From: Datisca glomerata
Taxonomy: Eukaryota; Streptophyta; Magnoliopsida; Cucurbitales; Datiscaceae
Reading direction: 5' to 3'
DNA length: 64,000 nt
NCBI GenBank assembly: GCA_003255025.1
Contig: QANY01007439.1
Location: 1 to 64,000, forward strand
The notes below the pieces were generated by a model. The model was not told where the DNA came from and made no database searches. It saw nothing but the letters and a program-made list of their open reading frames with translations. The position numbers and the translations under genes were made by a program. Of this stretch, positions 26,850 to 39,879 are shown piece after piece (the first letter of the stretch is position 1; every line of letters starts with the position of its first letter).

Positions 26850-29800
26850 GCTCTTTATGGGTCGTTAAGTTGGGTTGATGTCTTCATTCTATCCACCTCA
26901 CTTCCCCAATAGTGCTTCACCCTCTGCCCACTAACTTTAAACTCTCTTCCAATCTTTTCATCCAACAGGTCCACGATTCCATAAGGGTGAACCTTGATTA
27001 ATTTAAACGGCTTAGACCATCTTAATTTTAACTTTCCAGGAAATAATTTGATTCTTGAGTTAAACTACATAACTTAAGTCCTTGGTTTCAATTCTTGGTC
27101 CACAATCATTTTTGTATTGCCACTTCTCGGTCTTGACTTTGTAAAGTCTTGCACACTCATATGAAAATAACCCGAATTCATCTAGTTCATTCATTTGCAA
27201 GGTTCTATTTTCTCATGCTACTTACAAGTCTAGATTCAGCTTCTTAATAGTCCAGAAAGCTTTGTGTTGTAGCTCCAATGGTAAGTGGCATGCCTTGCCA
27301 AAGACTAACCTATAGGGAGACATTCCCAAAGGAGTCTTGTAGGCATTTCTCTAAGCCATAATGCATCATCAAGTCTCATGGTCCAATCATTTCTGCTGGG
27401 GTTTACAACTTTTTCCAAGATCCTCTTTATTTCTCTATTAGATAACTTCAATTGCCCACTTGTTTGTAGGTGGTATGATATAGCAACCTTGTGCTTCTTC
27501 CCATATTTTGCCAAGAGCCCTTTAAACTATCTGCTATAAAAATGTGTACCTTCATCACTTATTATGGCTCTTGGAGTTTCAAACCTTGTGAAAATGTTCT
27601 TTCAGATGAATTTTACCACTGCCTTTGCATCGTTTGTCGCTAATGTTGCAGCTTCAACCTATTTGGAGACATAATCCATAGCCTGGATGTACATGTTCCC
27701 AAATGAAGGTGGGATTGGCCCCATGAAGTCTATTCCTCATACATCAAAGAGTTTAATTTCTAGGATGTTGATGAGTGACATTTCTTATCCTTGAGATATG
27801 TTCCCAGTCCTTTGACATTTATCACAATTCTTTGCTACCTCATATGCATCCCTAAAAATGGAAGGCTAAAAGTAGTCAGATTGAAGCACTTTGGAAGCAA
27901 TCCTCAGTCCTCCAAAATGCCATCCATAAGGTGAAGAGTTGTACTGCTGCATATGCTTTGGACTTTCTCTTCTGGAACACATCTTCTGAAGATTTGATCA
28001 GGGACTTGGTTGTAGAGATAAGGGTCATCCCAGTAGTAAGCCTTGATTTGTTGAAAGAATTTCTTCGATTGCTAAGAATTGAGTTTAGGGGGTTATAACA
28101 CTCCACCTGCTAAGTAATTCACAATATCACCATACCAAGGGGCGTGTACTATTGAGATTGCCATTAATTGTTCATCTGGAAAGGTTTCTGCAATAGCTGG
28201 TGTTACTATAGCATTGTTCCCTGCTTCCAGACTTGACAAACGATCTGCTACTTTATTCTTTATGCCTTTCTTGCCTTTGATCTTTAAGTCAAACTCTTGT
28301 AAAAATAAGATCCACCTGATGAGTCTAGGCTTTGCATCATTTTTAGAATTCAAATATTTGATGGCAGAATAGTCAATATAAACAATCACTTTAGTGCCTA
28401 TAAGATATGCTCTAAATTTATCAAAGGCAAAAACAATAGCTAATAACTCATTATTAGTAGTGGTGTAATTCAACTGTGCATCAGTCAATGTCCTACTAGC
28501 ATACTAGATAAAATGAAAATTTCTATCTTTCCTCTGCCCCAAGACTGCTCTAACTGCATAGTCACTAGCATCACACATTATTTCAAATGGTAACTCCCAA
28601 TCTAGAACTACAATGATAGATATTAAGACTAAAGCCTTTTTCAGTTCATTAAAAGCATTTCTACATTCATCAGTGAACTCAAAAGCCCTATTGTTTTTTA
28701 GTAGCATGCATGAAGGTTTTGATATTTTAAAAAAATCTATAATGAATCTTCTATGAAATCCAACATGTCTTAGAAAACTTCTAATGCCTTTCATTGTGGT
28801 GGCGGCGAGCAGGGAGTCTTTCAATAAATTCTATTTTTTTCCCTATCTACTTCAATTCCTTTCAAAGACACTCTATGCCCTAAAACTATCCCTTCTTGCA
28901 CCATGAAATGACATTTCTCCCAATTCAAGACTAAATTAGTTTCTTCACATTTTTCTAACACTTTCTCAAGATTAGATGCTTCAAGTGTTTGCTCCACCAT
29001 GTCTGTGAAGATTGTCATCATGAATCTCTGAAATGTTGATGGAGCATTACATAGCCCAAAAGAAATCCTTCTAAAAGTAAAAGTTCCATAGGGCATGTGA
29101 AGGTGGTCTTCTCCTAATCCTCTGGTGCTATAGCAATTTGGTTGTAACCTGAATATCCATCCAGAAAATAGTAATATTCCTTCCAAGCAAGTCTGTCTAG
29201 TACTTGATCAATGAAAGGCAAAGGGAAATTATCATTCCTGATAGCTTTGTTTAGCCTCCCATAATCCATGCATACGCTATAGCAAGTGACTATTCTTGTG
29301 GGGATCAACTTATTGTTCTCATTTGTTATAACTGTCACTCCTTCCTTTTTAGGCACACATTGGACAAGGCTAACCCCTGCACTGTCTAAGATAGGGTAGA
29401 TTATTCCAACATCAAGCCATTTAATTATCTATTTCTTAAGAACCTCATACATGATTAGGTTCAACCTCCTTTACTGCTCTATGGAATTGCCACTCCTTTC
29501 TTCCAATAGTATCTTGTGCATACAAATAAAAAGGATTACTCCCTTAATGTCAGTCATCTGCCAGCCAATTACTCTTTTATACTTTCCCAAGACATATAGC
29601 AATAACCTTTCATTTTCATTTCTTAAGGAAGAAGACATAATGATAAGTAGAGTACTGTTCTCACCTAGGTAGGCATATTTCAAATGGGAAGGAAAGGGGT
29701 TTAATTCAAGCAAAGGTGGTGATTGAATAGAGGGTAATGTTGGCTTGAATGTCTTTTTAAATAAGTGTAATGATTCGATTTGTTTTCCAAACCTGGGAGT

Positions 29801-30642
29801 ACTTTGCTTTGCATCCATCCATGTATTGCGGCTTCCTCCACATCACTGTTATCTTCTTCCAGAATTTTTGAAGTTGACTTTGATTGGGTTGCCTTGCTAT
29901 AGCTTATACACAGTGCCTCCATAACTATGGAGTCCATAATATAAACAGTTGCACATTCTCCTATCTCTTCATCAGGATACTTTATAGCATTAAAAACATT
30001 GAAGGTTATCTCTTGATCCTTAACCTTCATTGTGAATTCTACCTTTTGCACCTCAATGATTGCCCTTCCTGTGGCTAAGAAGGGTCTTCCCAGTATGATA
30101 TGCACTTCTCTATCTGCTTCATAATTTAGAATGATGAAGTCTACTAGAAATATGAATTTACCAACTTGCACTAGAACATACTCTATCTTACCTTCTGGAT
30201 AGATATAAGACTAGTCAACCAATTGTAGAGTAATGGTTGTTGGCCTAGCTTTTTCTATTCCCAACTTTCTGAAGATGGACAGAGGTATAAGGTTGATAAA
30301 TGCTCCCAAATCACATAAAGCTTTCCTACAATGGGTATTTTCGATTATACAATGAATGGTAAAACTACCTGGATCCGTAAGCTTTGGGAGAATATTGTTC
30401 TGTAAAATCAAGCTGTATTCTTCAGTCAAAGATATAGTTTCAAATTCTCCAAGCCTTCTCCTCTTAGTCAAAATGTCTTTCATAAATTTGACATAATTAG
30501 GTATCTGCTTTAAATCTTCTACTAAAGGTATGTTGATATGCAACTGCTTCAACATGTCAAGAAATTTAGCGAATTGACCATCTAGTTTCTTCTTTTGCAG
30601 CCTTTGAGGAAATTGAGGTAAAGACCTATCTATGTTTTCCAC
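26850..30642 (-). pseudogene. Athila-like pol remnant (protease, RT, RNase H, integrase)
   Basis: Read right to left. Protease is at 29700-30642 (active-site region CDLGAFINLIPLSIF, then GRPFLATGRAIIEV), with an in-frame stop near 30208. RT is at 28500-29460 (CMDYGRLNKAIRNDNFPLPF; FGLCNAPSTFQRFMM), frameshifted near 29150. The tethered RNase H is at 28093-28488. Integrase spans about 26850-28090, with a CDKCQR zinc-domain piece near 27800 and a C-terminal GREFKV-type segment near 26930. The RT segment that should hold the catalytic Asp-Asp box is deleted near 28975-28985. The polyprotein is inactive. Confidence 0.85.
28093..28488 (-). pseudogene. Athila-like RNase H domain
   Basis: This open stretch of 131 residues ([20 protein letters not shown], then [20 protein letters not shown] and ADRLSSLE) matches the RNase H domain that follows RT in plant gypsy pol. 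The conserved acidic residues are largely retained. The TDHSAIKY-type motif reads IDYSAIKY here, so the usual His is Tyr. Confidence 0.8.
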
Positions 30643-31830
30643 TCTCTATTCTGTAGATTTAGATGCTATAGTAGGTAGCTCTGCTACATCTTTGCTCTTT
30701 CTTACCTCTTTGGGTTTATTTTCTGACTTTTCCTTTGTTCCATCAGTTGGTTGCTCTTTCCCTTCTCTTCTAGGATTTTAAATATTGCCTTGCAGTGTTC
30801 TTTACCTCTTTGGTTTTGTTTTCAAATAAGTGTTCTTCACCACAATAGACAAATGATACTTCCAATACTTGATTCACAGATTACAACATGCCTTGATTCT
30901 GATTTACTGTGGGTGTCATACTTAGAGTTTTGATCATTTGAGTTAATGTAGACACTTGAGTTGTTAAAGCTGTCATAGCATCCAGCTCATGTGTCCTTGC
31001 AACTCTTTTACTTGTTGTTGCTCTAGTAGTTAGCCATTGGTAATTGTTACTTGCTATCGTTTCTAGAATTTCATAAGCCTCATTGTAAAGACTTAGACAA
31101 AATGGCCCCACTAGCTAAAGAATCAACCATCAATCTTGTAGAAGAATTAAGTCCATTGTAAAAAGTTTCCATTTGGATACAATGTGGGATCCCATGGTGT
31201 GGACACTTTCTTAGAAACTCTTTAAACATTTACCATGCCTCATATAGAGATTCATCCTCTAATTGGTGAAAGAAAGTAATCTTATTCCTTAATTTAGCAT
31301 TCTATGTTGGTGGGAAATACTTCATCAAAAACTTCTCAGCAAGATCATTCTAAGTACTAGTTAAATCTAGAGGTAATGAGTTTAGCCATGCTCTAGCTCT
31401 GTCCCTTAAGGAATACGGAAACAACCACATCCTTAAAGCATTTTCTGAAGTTCCAGGTATTTTAAAAGTATCACTAACCTCCATGAAAAGTCTCAAGTGC
31501 ATGTCTTCAGTAGGTAGTCCATTGAATTGCCCAACAGTTTATAACATTTGGAACATGACAGGCTTTTAATTCAAAGTATGGAGTTGGAATATTTGGCCTT
31601 ACTATTCCAGGGTTCATTGCTTGTGGTTGAAGAATGGCATAGCCTCTAATTGATCTTTCTGTATCATTAGCCATCACTATGACATTAATGCCATTATTAG
31701 CTTGATTTCCATTTTGATTCATGTTATCATTTAACACCACTTCTTCTTCATGTCAAGCCATCTCTCTTACAATAGCCAATCCTCTATGTTCTCTTCTCAA
31801 CTGTCTTAGAGTCCTGTGTATTTTTTAGTC
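30643..31830 (-). pseudogene. Athila-like gag remnant
   Basis: The N-terminus (RREHRGLAIVREMA, then a stop, then EEVVLNDNMNQN) begins near 31810. The gag core (SLRDRARAWLNSLP, FFHQLEDESLYEAW) spans about 31130-31470. A remaining zinc-knuckle-like half (YCGEEH) is near 30840. Several stops are present. The same N-terminal segment (NDTERSIRGYAILQPQAMNP) recurs on the plus strand at the right end of the window (63790-64000), identifying a second element of this family. Confidence 0.8.
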
Positions 31831-31938
31831 AAAAATAAATTCGGGTAGTTACTGCATGCGCATAAAATGAGTCCCAACTTCCTAAAATAGAGTAGTAACA
31901 ACAAGTTTATCAATGTAGCTTACAAATTAGATTCAACT

Positions 31939-33363
31939 TGTTGAGTGATGTGTATACGCAAGTGCGTGTGTCATTAACAAGTAATAAAGTGATAAGTGAG
32001 TGTCGATCTCCACAAGGACTAATGAGAAATAGGCAATAAAACATATAATTAAATCTAGTTGAAAAATAGAGTAACAACAGTAATTGATTTCAAATAACTA
32101 AAAACTAAACTGGCAATGATAATGCTAAGTAAAATAGCTTAGAGTGCACTTGCAGAATATAAGATTAAGTTTAGTACTAATGGTGTATTCAATGAAAAAG
32201 AGAGCTAACATGGTTAAATCCCTTGTCCATTAATATATCTGGTGAAATTTATTATATTTGCTACAACATTCTAATAGCATTAACCTCAGCTCATAAGCAC
32301 AATAGATTTCCATATATCTGATATTTAACTTTAAGCTTAATTAACTTATTCCTAAGTCTAATTCAGATTAGAGTTGTCTCTTATTAGTTCCAGCCGATTG
32401 GTTTACGAGGTGAGCATATATGCCTATACTACTCACTAAATACTTAGATCTATAGGATTTAAGTACCCAAGCATCATTCAAGCTATTTCCATTAAATTAA
32501 ACTTTTCCAGTATAGGATTTAAGATGGCCAGTTAATAATAAAATTTGAATATTAAGTATTGTTTAATGAAATGTTAAATGGAGATGAGCAACAAAAACTT
32601 CATTAACCAGGAATAGCAATTTCAAGGCTCATTACCCATACTAGCTTAAAAGTTTTAGCTCATAATGAACATTTGAACATATTCAATTTCAACCATTTTC
32701 ATAGTTTTTTCACAAACAATGAACTAAGATGCAGAAATACAGTAAGTAAAATAAAGCTAAAAAAAAGAAGAAAGAGAGAAGGGAATAAACGAATATCCTC
32801 TCCTTTGTCTTTTTCCTCACTGCTTTGCTTCCTTTTCTGTCCTTCTCCTTGCATCCTTACTCTGCAAAATGTCTCCTTATTTTCAGCAAGAATGTTGACT
32901 CTTTCCTTAATTAGATGTACTTTCTATTTAAAGAGCCTTGGAATTAGGGCTTTATTATTCTAGCAGCAACACATGTCGAGCAACTACAAGGCAGGGACCG
33001 TAAAAAGGCATTGATGCCAGGTGGATAACTAACTTTGAGCGCACGAGCATCTTCACTCTTTTTAGCCCTAGCTGGACTACACAATAAATCCTCATGCCAA
33101 GTGTGCACAAGCATTGCTATAACAACAACATTATCAACTATAACACTTCTCTAGCCACCAAGCTTCCAAGGCCACCGATACAGGAGCATAATATTATGCA
33201 CAAAAGTGCTCAAAGCCATAAAGAAAGTTACAAGGTAGCAAAACCAAACAAAAAGCTAAACGAAAAAGAAATGACACAAACTAAGTAATAAAAAGTTACA
33301 ACTCTCTAAAATAAGCAATACTTAAGGCTTAAAAATGCAGAGATAACTCTAAAATCTTAGAGA
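31939..33363 (-). repeat. Athila-like 5' LTR
   Basis: It aligns with 21676-23123. On the minus strand it begins near 33363 in CTCTAAGATTTTAGAGTTATC-type sequence and ends CACATCACTCAACA at 31939. The last few bases at the 33363 side have diverged, so the boundary is good to about 10 bp. The bases that follow the inner end (AGTTGAATC...) do not match any usual primer-binding site. Confidence 0.8.
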
Positions 33364-34950
33364 TTACTCTGGAGCATGAGACTACCGTTATGGTCTAGTT
33401 TCTATTATGGAGCTTGTTCTTTGTGGTTGAGCATGCTGAATATTTAAATGGCCGAGTGAAATTATGGAATTTTCTTGGTAAGTCAACCATTAATAGGTAT
33501 TGGAGAGATAACTACTTCTTTATCTAAGGAGATTGGGAGATTGCTCTAGATTAGGTCCCTCCTATTTTCATGGAATGCCTTACAATGGGCGAGGCTCCTA
33601 ATGTTATGAGAGTTAGGACTACTTGGAGTACCCCAGGTAGAACATAACATTTTTCTTCTTCCGACATTGCTTTTCCTTAATTCTGTACAGACGCTCACTA
33701 CTTTTATTTTGTAGATTCTGATTCTCGAAGTCTAGTTTCTCTTATAGAGGTTATGTCCAGAACTCTTCATCTTCTTCGAGCATATTTGGCAAGAGGATTG
33801 ATCTTATTTTGTTCAAGGAACCTGAGGATAGTATATTTGTGGAAGTACAAAGCTGACCTTCCTAAAGGTATCCCCTTATGTTTACCTAGCTAAATAAATC
33901 ACTTCAACTCACTTAGATCTACCATTTATTTCTTATACGGGACTGAGCCTTAGCTGATTGTGATGAACCCACTTGCCCCGTTAGAATCGAACACAAATTT
34001 AATGATGTCGATTGGTGTGGGTTCTAAGTTGACTTTGGAAGAGATGAAGATGAGGACAAAGTGAAAAAGGAAGACCCGAGCTGATGTATCTAGAGTTGCA
34101 CCCCCAGTCCATTGACAAGCCTTTTATCGCCTCATCTGAGCACTTACTGTCAAGCTCTATTATGGCCTAATCTCCTCCCAACCTTTTGGATAAGTGGCCT
34201 CAGACAGATTTAGTTGAGGAGATCCCACAGACCGAGTCGAGATCCTATTCTCTTCCTTGGGATATGTGTTTACAAACTAGCAATGCCTTGGCTGTTGACG
34301 TGGCCATGTGGCTCCTTAGTAATGAGCGAGTCATCATGAAAGATAAGTCCACAAAGCAGCCCGCTTAATAGTGTGTTTTCCCATTCCTTCTGTGTAATAC
34401 TTTCTTCTATTCTTACTTTGAGTTCATTTTATTATTGCAATGTACTTACTTTGAATTTTTACTTGTTTTTATTTCAGTCTGCCTAGGCCTTGACGATGGT
34501 CGAGAGGAAGGTTTTCTCAATGAAGCTGAAGTATGATGGAAAGGCCAAGTAGTTAGACATTGCCAAGTCCGAGATGACCTCCCCGCGATCATTTGTGGGT
34601 GGGTTGAAGGAGAGGGTGACCGTTTCAGAGTCGAACATCTTCTCTCAGGAGAGAGCTCTAAGACACGTGATCCATAAGCGTGGGGAGTTGAGGGTTCAGT
34701 TTGAGATGTTGGAGACCACCTTTCGAGAGCTTCAAGAGGAGTTGAAGGTTGCTCGTGAGGAGACACTAAATGAGTACAGTGTGGAATTCATCGATTGTTG
34801 GAGTAAGATGAACTTTGAAGCAAAGGCAAGTGAGGCCGACCAGTGGAGCCTTTTATCTTCTCTGTCAGGCGAGGCTGGGAATGTTAAGGATGAGGTCATC
34901 AAATAGCTGATGATGGCCTCAACTCCGAGGATGCGACCCTTTCGTGCTCT
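33364..34950 (+). pseudogene. gypsy-1 antisense extra ORF, 3' part with coiled-coil segment
   Basis: This continues the frame cut at 21675. Recognisable conserved-looking segments include VEHAEYLNGRVKLWNFLGK near 33430 and YWRDNYFFI near 33500. The last piece (34574-34906, 110 residues) is a heptad-like charged helix (EMLETTFRELQEELKVAREE), probably a coiled coil. Stops and frame changes are frequent, and an intron near 34370-34480 (TTTCAG acceptor) is possible. The reading direction is opposite to gypsy-1 pol, as for the extra ORFs of Tat-like elements. Its function is unknown. Confidence 0.55.
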
Positions 34951-35660
34951 AGAGATTTTCTAAAACCCACTGTCGTGCCTGACACCCAGTTGCTTCGGTG
35001 AAAGCTGGTGTCCGATCATTGATGCATGTGGATGTTGAATATCTTTGAGGGTCTACCTGATATTTGACTTGTTACCCTACATGGCTTTTATGGGCCGTAT
35101 GCGGCCATTTCATTTGTTATTTTTGCTTTCCTTAATTTGATACTAAACTTCTATCAAAAGTATTTTCTCCAAGTATGAATGTGAATTAATGTCTCCTTTT
35201 GTTAGGCATGTGTGAATACTCAGTTCACCTTGTTTCTTCCGTATCATTACATTTTTTGCACCTTTAGATAGGTTTACTTAATCCAAGCTTATCGTGATCC
35301 CAAATAATACGAAATACTGTCGTGATCCTTTTCCCTATGTTGGGTCTTTCTTTTGATCATCGCGAGTGATCAGGAGGCCTCAGCCAGCCCTATCCCTTGG
35401 TGAGGTCTTTTGTCTAAGAATTTCATGATTTTGGGTACCATGAAGTGCTACGATGGTCATTTTTTTCCATGCAAAGTCTTTCTCCAAATCATCACAAGTG
35501 TTTAGGAGGCCTCAGCTGACCGTGGCCTTGGGTGAGGTTTTCCATCCGAGCATTCCATGATTTTGTGTGTTATTGATGATGCTTTATTTTGGGTCATTAG
35601 TGTTCTTTAGTTGCCTTACAATAGGACTTGGCATTTAACAAGTAAGCTGAAAAAAGCATT
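34951..35660 (-). other. Spacer between gypsy-1 pol and antisense ORF
   Basis: No coding sequence is supported. Two related phrases (CATCRCRAGTGWTYAGGAGGCCTCAGC followed by GTGAGGT) occur near 35358 and 35492, about 135 bp apart, suggesting an old tandem duplication. Confidence 0.5.
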
Positions 35661-38600
35661 GTGCAGAACTTTACTATAGATAGGAGAGTACAACTTATTA
35701 AAATATGATACTAATTGAATGGGAGTACAACTTATTAAAATAAAGTACCAATGAATGTACATTCTAAGGCTAGTTATATTGCAACCTTCATTGAGTGTTC
35801 TTCCTTCTAAGTCATGGAGAATGTAAGTCTCAACTCTGATGACCCAAGCTATTATGTAAGGGCCTTCCCAATTTGGTCCAAGCATACCAACACCGTGCTC
35901 TGGGTATTCTGGTGTTCTCTCTAGGGGACTTGATACCCAACTGAAAATGTTACCACCTTTATTGAAGTACTGAGTTGTTTTCCGAGCATAAGCTTCCAGC
36001 CTAATCATTGCCAGTTCCCTCTTACCCTCAAGAGCATCTAGTGCATGGATCATGGCTTCTTTGTTGTTGTCATCTTCCTTGACTTATGCTCTGATGTTGG
36101 CATTCTGATCTTGACTAAAATCATAGCCTCGGCTCCATAAACCAATGAATAAGGCATCTCTCCTATGGGAGCCTGTTTCGTTGTCCCATATGAGCATAGT
36201 AGCGCTGGTAGTTCTTCGACCTATTTTTCTTTAGCCTGGCCGAGACTTTCTTTAAGCTTGGTCAATATGGTCTTATTGGAGACATTGGTACCCATTCACT
36301 TGAAGGTGTCGAGGTACAGAAAAGCAAAGCTGAATTCCCAGCTTCTCACAAAACTCCTTCACAATTATTTTTGAGAACTATGGTCGGTTTTCTGTTATTA
36401 TGACCTTTCGGGTTCAATATTTGCATACAACTTTCCTCTAAACAAACCCTTTGACATCTTTCTCTTTGATGTTTGCGTAAGACTCGACCTCTACCCATTT
36501 TGAGAAGTAGTCTGTAACCATGAGTAGAAACTTCTTATGACTGGGTGCGGGTTGCATCGAGCCCTCTATGTCCATCCCCCACTACATGAACGACCATGAG
36601 CCGATGATAGAATTCACCTATTTTAGGGGTTTCCTCGATATACGTGCATACCTCAAACATTTATCGCACTTGGCCGCGTATTCTACAGCGTCAATGTCGA
36701 TGCGAGGCAAAAACGTATCCCATCATCTGAGCTTTCTTCCCCATCGATGCCCCTGCATGGTTTCCGCACTATCCTTCATGTAGCTCGGGCATCATAAACT
36801 TAGCCCCAGCCTGGTGGAGGCATCTATGTTATGGCCAAGTGTATGATCTTCTGTACAGAATCGTGTTCAAGATAGAGTGTCTTGCTGCCATCATCCATAC
36901 TTTCTTGGCCTCATCATCGTATTCTAAGAGTATACCCTATGGAATGTAACTAATAAGAGGGTCCATCCAGCTAGTTCAGTTGTCTGATGTATTCACATAT
37001 GTGGGTTCATAATGTTAACACTTGCCACCAATTGATCTACAGTGGAATCGGGAAGAAAATCAAGCGAGATAGTCCTCTTCATCTTAGTGTCAATGGCCGA
37101 CGCTAAGGTTGCCAGGGTGTCTGCATAGATGTTCTCTGTTCTGGGTAGCCGCTCCATGAAGTATTCTTTAAATTCCCCTTTCACTTCTAGAACTTGTCTC
37201 TAGTATGCCCCATTCCTTATGTCCTTAGCCTAAAAGTCTTCATTGACTTATTTAACTATCAGTTGAGAGTCATTTAACACATTGAAATGCTCTACCCCCA
37301 AGTCATTTTCTAGTCTCATACCCATGAGTAAGGTCTCATACTCAACTTTGTTGTTTGATTTTCTGAACCCAAAGCATATCATCCTTTCGATAATCATCTC
37401 ATCCGGTGTCTAGAATATCAATCCTACTTTACATACACGTGCGTTCCAAGAGCCGTCCACTTACAGGGTCCAAACCACGGCATAGGTTTTTTAACTGGGT
37501 CTCTCTGCCATGTCATCTTCTGTGACATCTCTTAGGGAATAGATTCCATCTCCACCATAAAGTCTGTGAGTTCATGTGCCTTGATTGCGTACGAGGCTTA
37601 TATATGATGTCGAACTCTCCTAACTCCACATCCCAATTCATTAGTCTACCCAACGTCTCCAGTTTGTACATAGCATATGTGAGTGGATGTCACGAGCCTT
37701 AAAGCTAACTTTTCCATCTGTGAGTACCTTTTCTTGGCATCTAAAAGTATCCTACTAAGGTAATACATCGGCCATTGATTTTTTCTCACTGACCAAAACT
37801 GAGCTGACAGCATGCTCCGATACGATGAGGTATGAGTACAACAACTCTCCTTCCCTGGTCTTTGACAAACGTGGCGAGCAAATCAAATAGTTTTTTAAGT
37901 CTGCGAATGCTTCCTCGCACTTCTCATCCCATCTGGATATGTTGCTATTTCTCAGAACGTTAATGACGGGCAGACCATCTCTAGTATCGCACTCATCTGA
38001 TTGGCATTTTCCTCAATCCTTCTCCTTATAACCAGATGTCCTAGGAACCTCCATGATGACACGCTGAAAGAGCATTTTGACGGATTGAGCTTCATGGTAT
38101 ATTGATTTAGTACGTCGAATGCCTGCCTCAGGCCTGACACATGGATTTTACATGGACTAACTTGACCTCATATCATCTATGTACACCTCCATAGTCTTTC
38201 CCAAGTACTAATGGAACATTTTATTGACTCGACCTTGATAGGTGGCTCCAACATTCTTCAATCAGAAAGGTATCACATTGTAGCAATAAGTCATTTTACG
38301 GTCACAAAGGATGTCTTTTCCTGATCAGCTGGAAGCATAAGTAGCTAGTTGTACCTTAAGAAAGGCATCCATGAGGCTGAGCATCTCATGCCCCGTTGTA
38401 GCATTCAATACCCGATCTCTCTTTAGAAGAGGGGAACTATCTTTCATGCATGCTCTTTTTTTTTTCTACTTTCTGTCTACCACTACATTTGCCACCCAGT
38501 CGGGGTAGTGTACTTTCTCTGATAATCATATATCCAAGAGCCTCTGGACCTCCTACATTCTTATTAGCAGCAAATTTCCCTACTTCTATCTTACCAGTTT

Positions 38601-39500
38601 ATGGGTCGGTTCGACCTCCAACCTATGCGAGATTACTAGCAGGCCAATCCTAGGCAGTTTTGAAATACTCCATGTAAAGGTCTACCAGTTTTCCTTCAAA
38701 ATGATGATCAGCTCACTTCTTAACGGATATCTAAGGTCCAAACATATGCTCAAGGCCTTCTTAGGGTCTAACGAATGGATAAAGACCTCTAGTGTTTCTT
38801 TAATGGGTGGCATATTTGAGATCTGACCCCGTACCTATTATTGTTATTGCTCTTCCTTCTACTTGAAGCTGGTGATGTAACAACTCCTAACCATTGTTTG
38901 ATCTCAACAAATTTCCATTATTCCTTCTAGAGTTGGGAACTTGAGCTTCTAATGGTTGGAATAGGGGATTCCTTTCATTGCGTGTATCCATGGCCTTCCT
39001 ATAATCACGTTGTAGGCCAACTTTTTATCGACCACTTAGATTTATATCGTGAGATTGATGAACTTCGCCTTCACAGCTAGAAGTACACTTCCAATTGCTC
39101 TGGTGATCAAGCCATTTAATCATGAAAGCTCTAAATCAAATTTAGTCATTTGTGATTCATCTATCCCCATCTTCTTCAAAGACGATAGGAAGACTATATC
39201 TACTGAGATTCCAAGGTACATCAAAATTCGTTGCAAGGCAATTGGCTACATCCAACGAGATTACCAAGGCATCATCATGCGATTAATGTACACGATCATA
39301 TCCTCATCCACGAACTCTATCTTCGGTCCAAGCTCAACCTTTGACGTCTTTGCCAATGAAAATACATGGAGACAGGCAACTCCTAGGTGCCTTTTCTTGG
39401 CTGACGTTGTTTCTCCTTCACTGGACTTTCCCCCATGGATTATGTGCACTACTTGTCTCTCTAGGTTCTCCTTCTAGGGTTTCCTTAATCTTGGTCCTCG
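35661..39500 (-). pseudogene. gypsy-1 pol remnant (protease, RT, RNase H, integrase)
   Basis: Right to left: protease about 38880-39500; RT about 37620-38720, with the catalytic box YIDDM still present near 38165-38190; RNase H about 37000-37560 (VDGSWNAR, SNNKVEYETLLMGMRL, LNDSQLIVK; the last open part is 36993-37184); integrase about 35750-36900. The end of pol is 35616-36053 with LGPNWEGPYIIAWV, the usual C-terminal segment of Tat-like integrases. There are stops every few dozen codons. The plus-strand open frames in this interval (36165, 36568, 38450, 39049, 39341) are shadows of this region. Confidence 0.8.
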
Positions 39501-39879
39501 TCTTTTTACTGGCATGTTCCAACAGATACACTTTTAAGAAGCCTTGCTTTATTAGGGACTCAATCTCACGCTTGAGGTTCCAGCAGTCATATGATATTGT
39601 GCACATAATCTCTATGGTAATCACAATGTTGGTGCTGGTCTTTCCTTTTCCTTATCTTCATCTTAAGTCGTGGACACTGAGGCAGAGATCCTTTCCCCCG
39701 ATCTGGTGAACCAGCTCCTTCAAAGTAACACTTAGAGGTGGAAAGTTAATTTCTGGGATGACTCTCGATCCTAGATTATCAGCAACACTGACCCTCTCCC
39801 ATGATAGGTTCTTGTCACTCCTTCAATCTTACCTACCCCACCTGTCTCTATCTTCTCTTCTGACCCGAGGGGAACTTTC

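Larger units (their letters stand above)
21676..33363 (-). mobile_element. Athila-like Ty3/gypsy element nested in the gypsy-1 antisense ORF
   Basis: This is a minus-strand element of about 11.7 kb with two homologous LTRs of about 1.43 kb (21676-23123, 31939-33363). From right to left it carries gag, protease, RT, RNase H, integrase and an env-like/extra ORF. That order and the long spacer plus late ORF are typical of Athila. Sequence on both sides (21675 and 33364) belongs to the gypsy-1 antisense ORF, showing it inserted there. A clean target duplication is not visible. The primer-binding site next to the 5' LTR is missing. Confidence 0.85.

Noticed and set aside
39049..39709. Plus-strand ORFs of 142 and 122 residues
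   Set aside because: They overlap the minus-strand gypsy-1 protease region, are antisense to it and have no family resemblance.
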